64,000 nucleotides of DNA from Lutraria lutraria. Its lineage: Eukaryota; Mollusca; Bivalvia; Venerida; Mactridae. Within the stretch, counting starts at the first letter, position 1, and each line of letters begins with the position of its first letter. The notes beneath the pieces are model-generated. The model saw nothing but the letters and a program-made list of their open reading frames with translations. It made no database searches and was not told the origin of the DNA. Below are positions 12,295-24,470 of the stretch, piece after piece. Location of the stretch: contig OZ026840.1 of assembly GCA_964023205.1 (NCBI GenBank), forward strand, positions 12,634,603-12,698,602. The letters are read 5' to 3'. The position numbers and the translations under genes are program-made.

Positions 12295-12891
12295 TTTTTC
12301 GCCTGTTTTTTTAATGTAACTTTTGAACGAGTAATACAATCAAGCTGAAATTTTGCAACATTTTTAACAACATCAAGACACACCATCAGAACATTAAATT
12401 TCATGCCTGTGTTGTGTGGTATTCTTTAAATCTTGAAAAAAAAAATTGTCTTCATAATTTTGATTTATGCCCATAGATTGTTAAACATAAGTAGTTACAT
12501 AACATAAAATCGGAAATTATATCGTACTCTTTTTAATAATATATTAAGCAGAATATGAGGTATGTATCTGTCAGTGAGAGTTCTAAACAAAGAAAATTTC
12601 CATATTTTGTTAAATCTAAAGACTATAAAACTATCCATAAAATATGTCAATTTATTGATAAAGTAATGAATGTTTAAAGTTGTGTTCATATGAACTGTAT
12701 TATTGACACAACTGAGCTATATATTTTGGACCGGAAACCTTTGTTTGCTTAATACTTGAATAAACTTGAAACTTCCAAATTTGTTGGCGACTGTGTGTTG
12801 AGATTCAGCGCAATTTATTGATATGGTAACGATTGTTTTACAGATGTTTTTGTATGTTCCGTATTATTGATCGGATATTTTGCTCCCCTTC
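12295..12891. other. AT-rich DNA, possible old LINE 3' end
   Basis: No gene seen. The stretch ending TTGAATAAACTTGAAACTTCC near 12760-12780 resembles the short-repeat tail of a LINE, so a small 3' fragment may lie here, but no coding part is visible to support it. Confidence 0.3.
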
Positions 12892-13030
12892 CGCTGGTAC
12901 GTGCGATACGAAGGCTGAGGAACCAGTGTTCACACCGTCCGCTTTTATGTAAAGAGTACGGTGATTGGTTGACAGCTTTATTTTGTTTCCTGTCGCTGGT
13001 TAATGCGAATCGAAAGCTGAGAAACCAATG
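12892..13030 (+). repeat. pair of 37 bp direct repeats, 102 bp apart
   Basis: Copies at 12892-12928 and 12994-13030 share the pattern CGCTGGT(t/-)..TGCGA..CGAA-GCTGAG-AACCA-TG. Each copy is itself an imperfect inverted repeat (CTGGT...AACCAG). They look like two decayed units of a small tandem or hairpin element. Confidence 0.55.
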
Positions 13031-13647
13031 CAGTATGTTAATCAAAGCACTGAAAGTGCTGAAGTTGCGATTGTCATTGAAAGTTACAGTAAATGTTTAA
13101 GTCACTTTGAAACAGTGAAGCACCTTTTAAGACTGGAGTTGTCACTGTTACTTCAATGACTGACTGAAAAGCAAACAGTTCTGTGCTTTTCCATTTTGAC
13201 AGTACCATCCATATTTCATACATGTAATCACTGTTTGCAGACCAACCAGCTAACAGTTCTTTACTTTTCAATTTAGACATAACCATTCATATTTTATAAT
13301 TATTAGGTATTCACTGTTCACTGAACAGGTAAGAATAAACAGCCTTTCATTTAAATAGTATCATTCATCTCATAGGAGTATACTCCGCTGCTTACCGCAT
13401 TGAACAGCAAACAGGGAAAATTAGGACAAACTTCCATTTAGTGCAGGATGGATGATCATGTTGTGTACGACTTTTGATTAAGTTACACTTGTCACTATAA
13501 TGCTAAGAGATGCAGTAAACACCAGTATTATTTCATGTTTATCATCACAGTTTGCCCAAGTCAGTAGCCCAGACAGCTGAACAGACGGTAGTTAATAAGG
13601 TAGAAGCATATGGAAAACAAAACAAGATTTTTTCTAAGTACTATACC

Positions 13648-13778
13648 TACTTGCAAAAGAAATGCAGATATTTCTTTTAAATATCTAGAATAAATTTAAT
13701 GCATTTTTTTATTTTTCTCATTTTCACCAAAAGTTGATTTCAGTGTGTATTTCTAGAAATCTGCACTCTTTGCAAGTA
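13648..13778. mobile_element. hairpin MITE of about 130 bp
   Basis: The left end TACTTGCAAAAGAAATGCAGA pairs with the right end, whose reverse complement is TACTTGCAAAGAGTGCAGA; the pairing extends into a TCTAGAA block on each side. The ends are TA, as in Tc1/mariner-like elements, but no target duplication beyond the TA can be shown. Confidence 0.55.
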
Positions 13779-13966
13779 AATATACATAAAGTTTATTGGC
13801 AAACATTGCCAGCTTTCAGAGCTTATCAGTTGGCTTATCGGGAAAGTTGTCCCCCTTGAAAATCGACTTTTTTGCGATATCGATGACATGGCGGTGACAG
13901 GTGCTCTATATAGAGTTATAGAGGAAGTATTTATTTAACTTGTAATAACTTTATTAATAATAAAGG

Positions 13967-15420
13967 CACAGCATTTTCCCTGTTATGTGCACAATTTTGC
14001 ATCTTTCTTCTTTATAATGATATAACTTTTAATTATGTTATATATTATCTTCTTGCTTCCCTGATCGTTACAAAATTGTCCCTGTCGGTCTTGATTTTTT
14101 ATATGAACAAAGAAGGAAATTTCTAAAATTAAGCAAAAGTGGGAATTTCAAACACCTAGAAAGACATTTTGTAGTATAAGCACAACATTTTCCCTGTTAT
14201 GTGCACAATTTTACATCCTTCTTCTTTATAATGATATAAATTTCAATTATGTTGTATTTTATCTTCTTGCTTCCCTGATCGTTACAAAATTATCTCTGTC
14301 GGTCAAAATTTATAAAAAAAACATTGTGTATTAACATACAAGATAATTCCTAAAACTATCCAAGATGGCGGAATTCAAGCACCGAGAAAGTCATTTTGCA
14401 ATATAAGTACAATATTTTCCCAGCTATGTGCACAATTTTGCATCTTTCTTCTTTATAATGATATAAATTTCAATTATGTTGTATTTTATCTTCTTGATTC
14501 CCTGATCGTTACAAAATTATCCTTGTCGGTCAAGATGTTTAAAAACATACAAGGAAATTCCTAAAACTGGACAAGATGGCGGAATTCAAGCACCGAGAAA
14601 GTCATTTTGCAATATACATTTAAGTACAATATTTTCCCTGTTATGTGCACAATTTTGCATCTTTCTTCTTTATAATGATATAAATTTCAATTATGTTGTA
14701 TTTTATCTTCTTGCTTCCCTGATCGTTACAAAATTATCCCTGTCGGTCAAAATTTATAAAAAAACATTGTGTATTAACATACAAGAAAATTCCTAAAACT
14801 ATCCAAGATGGCGGAATTCAAGCATCGAGAAAGTCATTTTGCAATATAAGTACAATATTTTCCCAGCTATGTGCACAATTTTGCATCTTTCTTCTTTATA
14901 ATGATATAAATTTCAATTATGTTGTATTTTATCTTCTTGATTCCCTGATCGTTACAAAATTATCCTTGTCGGTCAAGATGTTTAAAAACATTCAAGGAAA
15001 TTCCTAAAACTGGGCAAGATGGCGGAATTCAAGCACCGAGAAAGTCATTTTGCAATATACATTTAAGTACAATATTTTCCCAGTTATGTGCACAATTTTG
15101 CATCTTTCTTCTTTATAATGATACAAATTTCAATTATGTTGTATTATATCTTATTGCTTCCTTGGTCGTTACAAATTTAAGTTATCCTTGCCGGTCCAGA
15201 TTATAAATACATTGTGAATTAACATACAAAGAAATATCTATAACTAGACATAATAGCGGATATTCAAACACCACGAAAGCCATGTTGTAATTTTAGCATC
15301 ACATTTTCCCAGTTACGTGCACAAGCTAGATTCTTTGCTGATTCATATTGAATATTAATGTATTAATATTTCTAACATTTTCTTGCTTCCATGTGCGATC
15401 TGAATTGACCAGTTTTGGAA
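13967..15420 (+). repeat. satellite array of alternating 217 bp and 227 bp monomers (higher-order dimer)
   Basis: The anchor GTGCACAATTTTGCATC or its variant GTGCACAATTTTACATC recurs at 13987, 14201, 14428, 14645, 14871 and 15088, with a degenerate GTGCACAAG at 15317. The spacings are 214, 227, 217, 226, 217 and 229 bp. Two monomer types alternate. One has AAACATTGTGTATTAACATAC and AACTATCCAAGATGGCGG. The other has GTTTAAAAACAT(A/T)CAAGG, AACTGG(A/G)CAAGATGGCGG and an extra ATACATTT. The four best units are very alike by eye, while both edges are degenerate. This is a small higher-order repeat of about 443 bp period. No coding is seen. Confidence 0.9.
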
Positions 15421-16202
15421 ACGTGTTGTTTCTCATAATAAGGTACCTACATGATAATTATAGTTATTTGTATATTCCCGTAACCAGGTAGCATGGCTTT
15501 AGAGATAAAATCAGTATGCGGATATATACAGTATAAGTATAGCTTAGATGTTAGTGTCAGATTGTGAATCAACATTTTTACTGTTTAATATAATGAAACT
15601 ACTAATTCAAGCATAATTTATCATTTTTTCAATTTATAACTTAAGATCATTAATCTTGATTAAGATGTATTTTGTTCATTTTGTGATCTTTAAAAACATA
15701 ATTCCTGGGACCAATATACACACATAGATACTTTTAACAAAACAAAGTGCGAAAAGATAAGCATCATAATTAAAGTATAGTAACATAATGAATGGCTTTA
15801 AATTAGCTGTTGAGCACAACCCTGTCATAAAAATATAAAATAATTAAATTTGTTTCCATACAGTAAGACGGATTAACATTTATAGATGAATGCAGATTAC
15901 ATCGCCAATTAACGTGATTATCAATATACACGTGTATAATGGTTCCAGTTAATACTGACCGTAAGTGCAATATATATAATTAGCTCACTGAACCATGACC
16001 TGTATTGGATTTTATTACTACATGCTATTTAAATTGGTAAAAAATGATGCGAAATATGCCAGGCACATGTATTATATGTAGACATGTCATATTTTACTAT
16101 GATAATTAACATCGAACTTATTTTAAGCCCAAAAATGATTGTTAGACTTAGTGGTTTGATCAGAGACTTTTTTACAGTTTATTTATCTAAAAGGGATGTT
16201 AT

Positions 16203-16255
16203 ATATATCCAAGGACTTATATAAATACATGTATGTATATAAGTCCTTGATATAT
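16203..16255. repeat. 20 bp-stem inverted repeat
   Basis: The left arm 16203-16223 (ATATATCCAAGGACTTATATA) and the right arm 16236-16255 pair along their whole length apart from one unpaired C, around a 12-base loop that is itself palindromic (TACATGTA). It could form a hairpin or be the relic of a small MITE. Confidence 0.7.
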
Positions 16256-16308
16256 CTGAATTTATACTCGATAAAATATAACTAGTTATTTAACACAAGC
16301 GAATTCAG

Positions 16309-16323
16309 CCCCCCCCCCCCCCC
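16309..16323. repeat. homopolymer run of 15 C
   Basis: The only long C run on this strand in an otherwise AT-rich neighbourhood. The length may be unreliable in sequencing. Confidence 0.85.
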
Positions 16324-18270
16324 ACCTCCTAAAGAAATGAAAAATCATTCAATGAAATAGCATACTTTCCAAAATATTATGCCCCTAAAATCCTGGATCT
16401 GCCGCTGTTTAAAGTAACATTTGTCGATACAAATCAGAATAAATGAAACAGAATGGATTTTACAATCTATTTATCTACATATTAACAAAATTAGAATTAA
16501 CTAAATTTTCACCTTGTCAAAGAAAACTTGTTATTAGCAGAATAAATATAATAAAGCGTACATCAATGGTTATTTTATTATAAAACATGTTAAGCTTGGC
16601 TGTAGTTACCCAACAACTAACAAATAACGTTAAATAATACTAGTATAAGTCAAGTTCTTCATGATATCACTTTTTGTCATTGTTTTACTGTATTTGATGA
16701 ACCACTGATAAGATCATGCCTGCGGGCGCAATGCGCGTCTTGCTTAATGAACCGTGATTCTACTGATTTCAGTGCTATCTAGGGTCTTAAATGGTTTATC
16801 TAGGGTCCTTATCTAAGGGACATAATCGAAATTTGATCACAAGCTTCCCTTCGACCGAAAATCAAGGGAGGCTACTTTGTAAATTAGGCCTTGAAAGCTG
16901 GCAATGAAGACTGAAATAACATTGTTCAACCTTCAACAAATAGTTTTTTATCATAACAACCAATGGTTAAAATTAAGGCAGATATTTAACAAAGATGTGT
17001 ATCTATTATTATAATACAGGAAAATGTAGTTAATAATGTAGCAGCATATGGAAAACAAATCAAAGTCATTGATCTAAGTATAAAAGGGCACCTTTTCAAG
17101 AAAGAAAAACACATTTGTACCTCAAACTTTGCTCAATCAGCAATTATATAATAACAACATATACAATGTTGAGTGTAATACAAAAACAGTGAGTAAACAT
17201 AACAGTGTGTAATACAATTTGTTTTAAGGAAAATGTATGTGTACATCACTGTACATACGACAATGAAATTAATTCAGTTATCATGTTGATCATTTATCAT
17301 CGAGTCCAAAATCAGCAGAAATCAGCTATCAGTGATTTAATAAACAATCTGAATTTTATCAGTTGCATCAATTTTAAAGCTTGCGAAAATCAGCAGTTAA
17401 ATCATATACTCAGGAAAGGCAAAAAATTAATTATAAGTGATAAAAATCTGCATTTATAATCAGAAGCATCAATTTTTGAAGTTTACGTCCCTGACAGCTT
17501 GATTCAATACAAAAATCCATTTATTTAGAACATTTAGCCAGTACAGTTTCAACACTCGGTCACAAAAAGAAATGAGGCCATCAGGGTAAAATTAAAATAG
17601 CGTTGTCATCATGTGACTAAACAAACAAAATGATTGGACAACAGAAATTATCCGAGAAGTACTACATAGACATGCTACAGAACACTAAGGCATACAGACA
17701 TAAAATCTGATAAAAATTATCATGCAGTTTAGATAAAGATGTACCAGTATTTATTATTACCTTATAAAATGTACCAATATTTAGACAATGGTAATTGGTA
17801 AATAAATGGAATTTTAACCAAATAACTTAATACAACACCTACTTATGATAACTGACATTTTATGTACCTTAGCTACTCTATGTTTGACCTTCTTTCAGGG
17901 ACCAGTCTATTATAAATCATTGGTATCAAATTTTGCAAATAAACAACAAATATGGATTTGCAAAATATCACAACAGTTTAACAACATATTGAAGAGCAAT
18001 AAACAGTAAAAAATCACACAAAATTTACTTCATAAGTTAAATCATATTCCTGAACAATTTAATAATGGTAACCAAAACACTTCTCCTACCATGCACAAAT
18101 TCATTTCTTAACAGAACTCCATATACTATAGATGCTGTCTGAAGGCTGTGTCAGTAAGAAGAATATTCAAGTTGTGTAACACACCATTACATTGCATGTT
18201 ATGCACACACATAAAACATGAGTGCCAGAATGGCCCTTTATTGCTCACATGACATTCATTGTTTACTGAT

Positions 18271-19390
18271 GACCTGGTGACCTAGTGCCTGACCCAAGAC
18301 CAAAATAACAATAAGACAAACATTCTGATAAGGTATGATGATGATCCAATCAAAACCCTGACATCAAGAGCATTAACAAATTTATCAAACATTTAACCCG
18401 GTCACCTACTTTTTGACTCCAGATGACCCATGTTCAAACAGGTCATACATATCATTAAGACATCATTCTTACAAGGTCTAGTGAAGATCCAATGAAACTG
18501 TGACAACTACAGTGTTAATGTTAAAATATTTCCTAACATTTGACCTAGTGACCCAGTTTAATACCCCAGATGACTCATATTCGAACTTGTCCTACATATC
18601 ATTAAGACAAACATTCTGATAAGATTTGGTGAAGATCTGATCAAATCCATCAACAAGGTTTTCCTATTTAAAGATTTGACCTGGTGACCTAGTTTTTGAC
18701 CCCAGATGAAACATGTTCGAACTTTACTTAGTACCACCTACATAAACATACTGACAATGGTTCGTGAAGACCCAATCAAAATCAGACATCTGCAGTGTTA
18801 TATAGATTTTCCTAAGATTTGACCTGGTGGCCTAGTTTTGGACCCCAGATGATCCCCATACGAACTTGACCTACAAATCATTAAGACATACATTCTGACA
18901 AATTTTGGTGAATATCCAACCAAAACTGTGACAGCTGCAGAGTTAACAAGGGACTTCCTCAGATTTAACCTGATGACCTAGATATTGATCCCAGATGACC
19001 CATGTTTGCTCTTAATCTACATATCATTAAACATTTTTAGGATGGTTGGTGAATATCCAATTAAAACTGTGGAATCTAGAGTGGTCACAAGGTTTTACAG
19101 CAATTTGCCCGAATTACCTCGTTTTTGATCCCAGATAACCCATTATTCATAAAATTGTTCAAGATTTCATAAAAAAAAATTCTGACCAAGTTTCATGTAT
19201 ATCCAATCAAAACAATGACTTTTAGAGTGTTCACAAGGTTTTCCTTCAATTTGCCTTGGTGACCTAGTTTTCTACCCAAAATGACCTATATTTGACTTGT
19301 CAGAGATTTTGTCAATATTAACAATCTGACCCAGTTTGTAAGAATTTGAGTAAAAATGTGGCCCCTAGTGTGTTCACAAAGTAAAAGTTG
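18271..19390 (+). repeat. diverged tandem array, about 8 units of about 140 bp
   Basis: Units begin with TTTGACCTGGTGACCTAGTTTTTGACCCCAGATGA-like sequence at about 18271, 18394, 18542, 18678, 18821, 18966, 19107 and 19252. The order inside a unit is constant: GACCTGGTGACCTAG, GACCCCAGATGACCCAT, CATATCATTAAGACA, CATTCTGAC-A, GAAGATCCAATCAAAAC, GTGAC, then TTCACAAGGTTTTCCT. Units differ from each other by many substitutions and small indels, so the array is old. Similar repeats are, as far as I know, common in bivalve genomes. It has no open frame. Confidence 0.8.
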
Positions 19391-21110
19391 ACGCTGCTGG
19401 ACAAAGACTGATCATAAAGTTACGTTTTTGAACTGTCAATATACAGGCATATTTATAATAGTAGACTTGCATACAGGCCACTAACAGAGATTGTATTTTA
19501 CATAGAAACATTGGCTACAATCTTTGAATGTTCTGCAAAGGTGAATGAAAGTGAAAATATGAAAAACCTAAAGTAGTGTCTCAGTCATACGAATCTGATC
19601 TGGAGCTGTGTGACCTTGATGTTTGAGTCTAGCCAATGACTCTGAATAGAAAAGCATGGACAAGGTCCATTTCAACCAGTCTTAGACCTTGACCTATTCA
19701 ATGACTGCAAAGGTACATACAGTCAAGTCTATGTACAAAGGCCAGCCTTGGGAAAAACACAATGTGGCCTTTATTGGCAGGTGACCTTTAATTAAGAGGT
19801 CATTTTGTTCTAAATAATCAATGACAGTTTTAAGATGGCCTTTATTCCACATTTATTTCGGAGGTGGCCTCTAACACGGAACTGACTATTTTGTTTTATC
19901 AAAAACTCCAATAATTGACATGCACTGAACATTTTAACAAGCAAAATCTATATACCAGTTTTTTATGTGCATCTTATGAAAATATTCAAATAAAAACTCA
20001 AATAAAGTATAAAGAGTAAAGTACAACACGACTAAAAACGCCTTACAACTTATAACACTAAATTTGGAGTATGTGTGATATGTACCTAATTTAACATAAT
20101 AAGAACAATTTAAGTGGATTCATTTTTTGCCAAATCACATCATAACCAGCAAAATCTGTAAAACCATTATAGCAGTGTTTGTCATATAAAAATGTATCAG
20201 GTATTGTTAAAAAAGTAACTCTAATAAAATATACTCAGTATTATACAAAATGGCTGACTAGCACTGTATCGCTCATTTGAGTAAAGTTTTAGTAGCAATC
20301 TAGAATATCAAAAAGATAACAATAACAATACTACTAGCACTAGATTGGAAAAACAAAAAAGAAATTTGCTACTATTTGACGTTGAAAATGAGGACATTGA
20401 AGGTCAATGCCACATTTCATGTAACAATGTAGAGGACAAAATATGCACATCAATAAAGGACTTCATATGCTGAACACCAAGTAAAATACATAATGCTTTT
20501 ATGTCTTCTTTTATACTATCCATAATCATGTGAAAATAAAATTTTAAAAAATGAAAGTTCAGTAAGAATTACTAGATAGCTGACCAAAGAGCTATCAATT
20601 AATTATTTTAAAAGTTTGAAAAGCCTAGTAAACATAGTATCAAACGTTGAAATGCGCATACAGAATTAGAAATCTCTCAATACTGCATCAATGCGACATT
20701 ATGCCTATGACAAAAGCTGAAGTTACAAAGGACTAACTACCTGAATGAGTGTTGAAATTTAAATAACTGTATGTTATTATTTAATATTAGGAATATGTGA
20801 AAATAAACAAGTTTTATTGCTTGCTAACTTTTCTAAATTATACCTTCACCTTCTAAAGGTTACACATACCTTCAATCTGTATATAAACAGAGAATCTAAA
20901 TAGAACTGAGTGTTTAAACTGAAGATTCATTGTAAAAATATAAAAAAATGTTTGAGGAATTCATTGTGTCATCGCAAATGTCTTAGTATACAAGTCAGTT
21001 CTTTAAAACCTTGATGACTGAAACATCATTACCACTTCTTTTTGTCTATAGTGTCAGTGGGCCAGCAAACAGTTATTTCTAAATTCATATAATCAGATGT
21101 GACAATCTCA
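19391..21110. other. non-coding AT-rich stretch
   Basis: No gene, RNA or clear repeat seen. The part at 19570-19870 is slightly richer in GC and has loosely repeated 'tgaccttgat / cagtcttagacctt' wording, possibly an outlying relic of the 140 bp array. Confidence 0.35.
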
Positions 21111-21114
21111 CTTC

Positions 21115-22420
21115 CCAGTACATTGGCATCTTGTGGCATCTGACTTCAATGGTTTGCTCGTTATCTAGGAGGAGCTCATTAAGCTCTCCAATCTACTACA
21201 ACAGCGTCAACTTGCACATGCAACTCTTTCACATGGGCAACACACATCTGCAGAAAAATAGAACAAATATTATAGGTAATACAGAATGAGATATAAAAGA
21301 GTAAAACAAACTTTGTACTATACTGAATGAGAAGAAAATGAGCTACTTTTTCCAGTTATACTTAATGTAGGGCATAGTTTATGCCTTCTGATGCCAAGTT
21401 TTGTAGCATCTTGTGATTTGAAACTCAAAGTTTATCCAAACATGTTAAAGAGAAATGATTTCATAATAACAACTAACAAGACTGAAGTTTGTTTAACTAG
21501 TCAGGTCAAAATTAACTTGTATGTTATGACTTTAATTTTTTCTGTTAAGAGAGACTTCCAAGAATAAATTATAATTATCATAAATGAAGTAAGCTAAATG
21601 AGCAATGGTATGAGAAATCCTGCATAATGCAGTCTTTGAATTTAGCCACAGGTCCAAAGACCGAGTCTGCCTAAACTGCTGCCAGACATGCACATTTTGA
21701 CAAATCACCAGACCGTTGGTCCGGTAAAATTTACAGCAAATATATTGTCTAAAATGCATAACTGAATCCCCAAAACTAATGTTTCACTAGTTAAATGATA
21801 AAGAATTTCTGTTAATCATAATAAAACTATCATATAGAACTTATAATGTGTAAGAAATATAGTTAATAAATATTCTAGAAAACAACATTTGATCATGCGA
21901 AAACAGGTAAAGAATCAGTCTGTTAAGTTCATTTCGTCTGGTAAAATTTGTGCTTCACAAGACTGAATGTCCAGTCATTGAAAAAATTCTTCGTGAAGAC
22001 TGTAATGTGGTTTTGACCAGTATAAGATCTGTTCAACCTTAGCTTCCATTTGCAATTTAATCTGGATCCATACTGTTCACAAATTATCCTGTTGACTCTC
22101 TCAATCATGTAGCAGCTCAAATAAAGTTACACTTACAGTAAATTTAAACTAGTTATACATACCTTTACTAATACTATCGATTTAATATTATTGTTGTGGA
22201 AAATATCCTGTTACTATGGTATGAGTAATGATGACGTCTATGATAATTCCACGTTCATCTCACTCATCTGGCCTTAGTGGTGACTGTGACAAATCAAACC
22301 ATAATGTAACTTTGGTTCTACCAGTGCTATCTTCAACTTAGTTTACATTAAGAGTGACTGTCTTTGTAGACACTGTCACACATCCTCATCTCTGATGTTC
22401 ACCTTTCTATGTTCATATTC
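21115..22420 (-). pseudogene. possible decayed multi-exon gene of unknown family (OB-fold-like fragment)
   Basis: Three stretches on the minus strand read like coding sequence with scattered stops. From 22421 down to 22200, after a TTTTATTGTAG acceptor, come EYEHRKVNIRDEDV, a frame change, then TKTVTLNVN, a stop, VEDSTGRTKVTLWFDLSQS, PLRPDE, a stop and DERGIIIDVIITH. The DSTGRTKVTLW pattern resembles an OB fold of RPA type. From 22120 to 21929 lies a 60-codon frame with ERVNRIICEQYGSRL. From 21765 to 21540, another frame reads DQRSGDLSKCACLAAV, a stop and DSVFGPVAKFKDC. From 21240 to 21115, after a CTGCAG acceptor, a short frame reads ELLLDNEQTIEVRCHKM, PMYWEVRLSHLII and then a stop. I cannot name a family. 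The stretches may belong to one old gene, to a transposon, or be chance frames. Confidence 0.25.
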
Positions 22421-23543
22421 CTACAATAAAATAAGTAACAACCCTGTAGTGGGTGATATTAAACATGTATCTGAAAAATTGCCAAAGATTTATTCAGCCC
22501 ACACTACATAATAGACCGATGGATTGGGAAGATTGTTGGCTGGAACATGGGCTACTGGTACCAAAGGGGTTTGTCACGAAAAAAAATTCAAAAAAATTTT
22601 GTTCCCATGTAACCCATATATATATAGAAGGGAAACAACTTCGACAATTCGAATCGTCCAACGCGTGTTATAAACTTCCATGTTATTGCAATGCAGTACA
22701 AAATATTTAATTCATATATAGTGCAACGTATGGGCAACTCAACATGCTAACAGAAAATGTATACTTTTACTACCTTTAAAGATATTTTAAACTCGCAATT
22801 GAAGATTTTTCACTCGAAAAATGGTCAAATTTTACAAAACGACACACTGTCGTAAAACCAGTTAAAACTAATCATACTGATCAGTTAGGATAATGTAATA
22901 GTAATGTTACATTTTATGTGTACAACCATTGTCTGAACAAGTAAAATGGGTTTATAAGAAACGAATACAGTATTATAGTTTATATTATAAACCTTTTGAA
23001 TAGCTCCTATGTGAAATTCTTTTCGCGAGTTCATTACTTCTATTATGCTTTAAAATTTTTGATTTTTTGTTTTATTAATTGAATTGTGTGTGATGTTGTT
23101 TATAATTTTTAGAAGAAATTGGGTTAAAGAAAATGTATGTAGTAAGATTATAATTAAACAAGTTGTATCCTAGCAACTTTTCTCAATAGTAACATAAGAA
23201 TAAATACAGATAGGAAGATCTAAATTAACCTATCTCATGTAATCGCTTTAACTCTATTAGTTATCTATTTTTCAGACCTTTCGATAGTAAATATATAAAA
23301 GAACTTTTAATATTATCAGTCACCTTAAACGGATCTGACAAGAACTTACAGGGTTTCAGTTAATACTTTAAGTAAGAAATAAACATTGTTTCATCGGCTG
23401 ATTCCAAATTTTATGACAAGAAATTATATTTGATTGGTTAAAATTAACTATGCGACTTATGGGTCATGTGAATTTTAAAGAAATTGATTGGTCAGTTATT
23501 GTTGTAGAAGTTGTTGTCGTAAAGTCATTTCCTCTAAAGGGTC
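22421..23543. other. non-coding stretch
   Basis: No gene seen. A frame at 22453-22710 (+, 85 codons) crosses a GTTCCCATGTAACCCATATATATA tract and looks like chance. The rest is AT-rich. Confidence 0.35.
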
Positions 23544-23622
23544 ATAGATTGTATGACTCTGGTTAGAAATAGATAAATATACTTAAGAAATAAATTGAGG
23601 AAAAGACATCTTTTTGTTTTAG
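23544..23622 (+). repeat. 80 bp direct repeat, copy 1 (ends at a GTAAGT)
   Basis: Runs from ATAGATTGTATGACTCTGG to CTTTTTGTTTTAG. It is identical to 24158-24238 apart from two extra A in the second copy. Here the repeat is followed at once by GTAAGTTAG, a consensus 5' splice site. Confidence 0.85.
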
Positions 23623-24157
23623 GTAAGTTAGGCATTTTCGTATTTTGTTGTTAGAACTCATAAAAGAAATTGTATGTTGCTAGAATTCAAATTGTATGTA
23701 TATGTGTTATTCAATTTGTTTTTCTACTGTTGTATTACTTGGATAAGTAGATTTATTGTAAGTATGTACTTGCAGCAATCTTTTTGTTCAACTAGTCGTT
23801 TCGTTTAAATGTGATTAGTTGGGTTAATTTAAAGTAACATAAACATGGAGGTTTCTGTCCGTAGAATTTATTTCCGGAATCTTATTATTGTTATTATTCG
23901 GTGAGAATTTCAGTTTTAATCATTTTTACATGTTAGAATGTAAGATAATGGTAAATGTGATTGAATGCAGAATGTACATTGTAAGATCATCATCATTTGT
24001 TTAACTAAATCTAAGTTGAAATGACTTATTGAAACTTATTTATTATGAAACAAATTAGATACTTTATTTTAACTTGTTTGTATGATTATTATATGTAATC
24101 AAACTTCTATTGGAATTTCAAACTTTAGATCTGTTAATGTTAATCATTTATATATAT

Positions 24158-24238
24158 ATAGATTGTATGACTCTGGTTAGAAATAGATAAATATACTTAA
24201 GAAAATAAATTGAGGAAAAAGACATCTTTTTGTTTTAG
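24158..24238 (+). repeat. 80 bp direct repeat, copy 2 (ends at AGAATCCCC)
   Basis: Second copy of the 79-81 bp repeat, 614 bp after the first. The copy is followed by AGAATCCCCTAGG rather than by a splice donor, just before the left arm of the fold-back element. Confidence 0.85.
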
Positions 24239-24470
24239 AGAATCCCCTAGGACCAACGACTACTTAAAGCAGAACACCTCACCGGTTGTCTCATTTTTTT
24301 TTCTTTTTCGACGGTACCTCAGACGGAAATGAATTGTCGTACATAGGTAGCTTTGTTATAATATTTTAGTAGTAAATTGTAAATAATAAGAATGCATTAT
24401 TGTACCGTGTAACGCTAAGTGTGTAGTTTAGTACCGTGCAAAAGTATTTCGTGTCAACTTATCTGAAGGC

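Larger units (their letters stand above)
15421..18270. other. non-coding stretch between two tandem arrays
   Basis: No gene seen. It contains a long perfect-type hairpin (16203-16255), a run of 15 C (16309-16323), and a copy at 17029-17065 of the sequence GTAGTTAATAA-GTAG-AGCATATGGAAAACAAA, also found at 13589-13625. At 16892-16907 the stretch TTGAAAGCTGGCAATG is the inverse of the one at 13806-13820. An 84-codon frame at 17205-17459 (+) has no recognisable content. Confidence 0.45.

Noticed and set aside
22453..22710. An 85-codon plus-strand frame
   Set aside because: It runs through A-rich and TATA simple sequence and shows no family motif.
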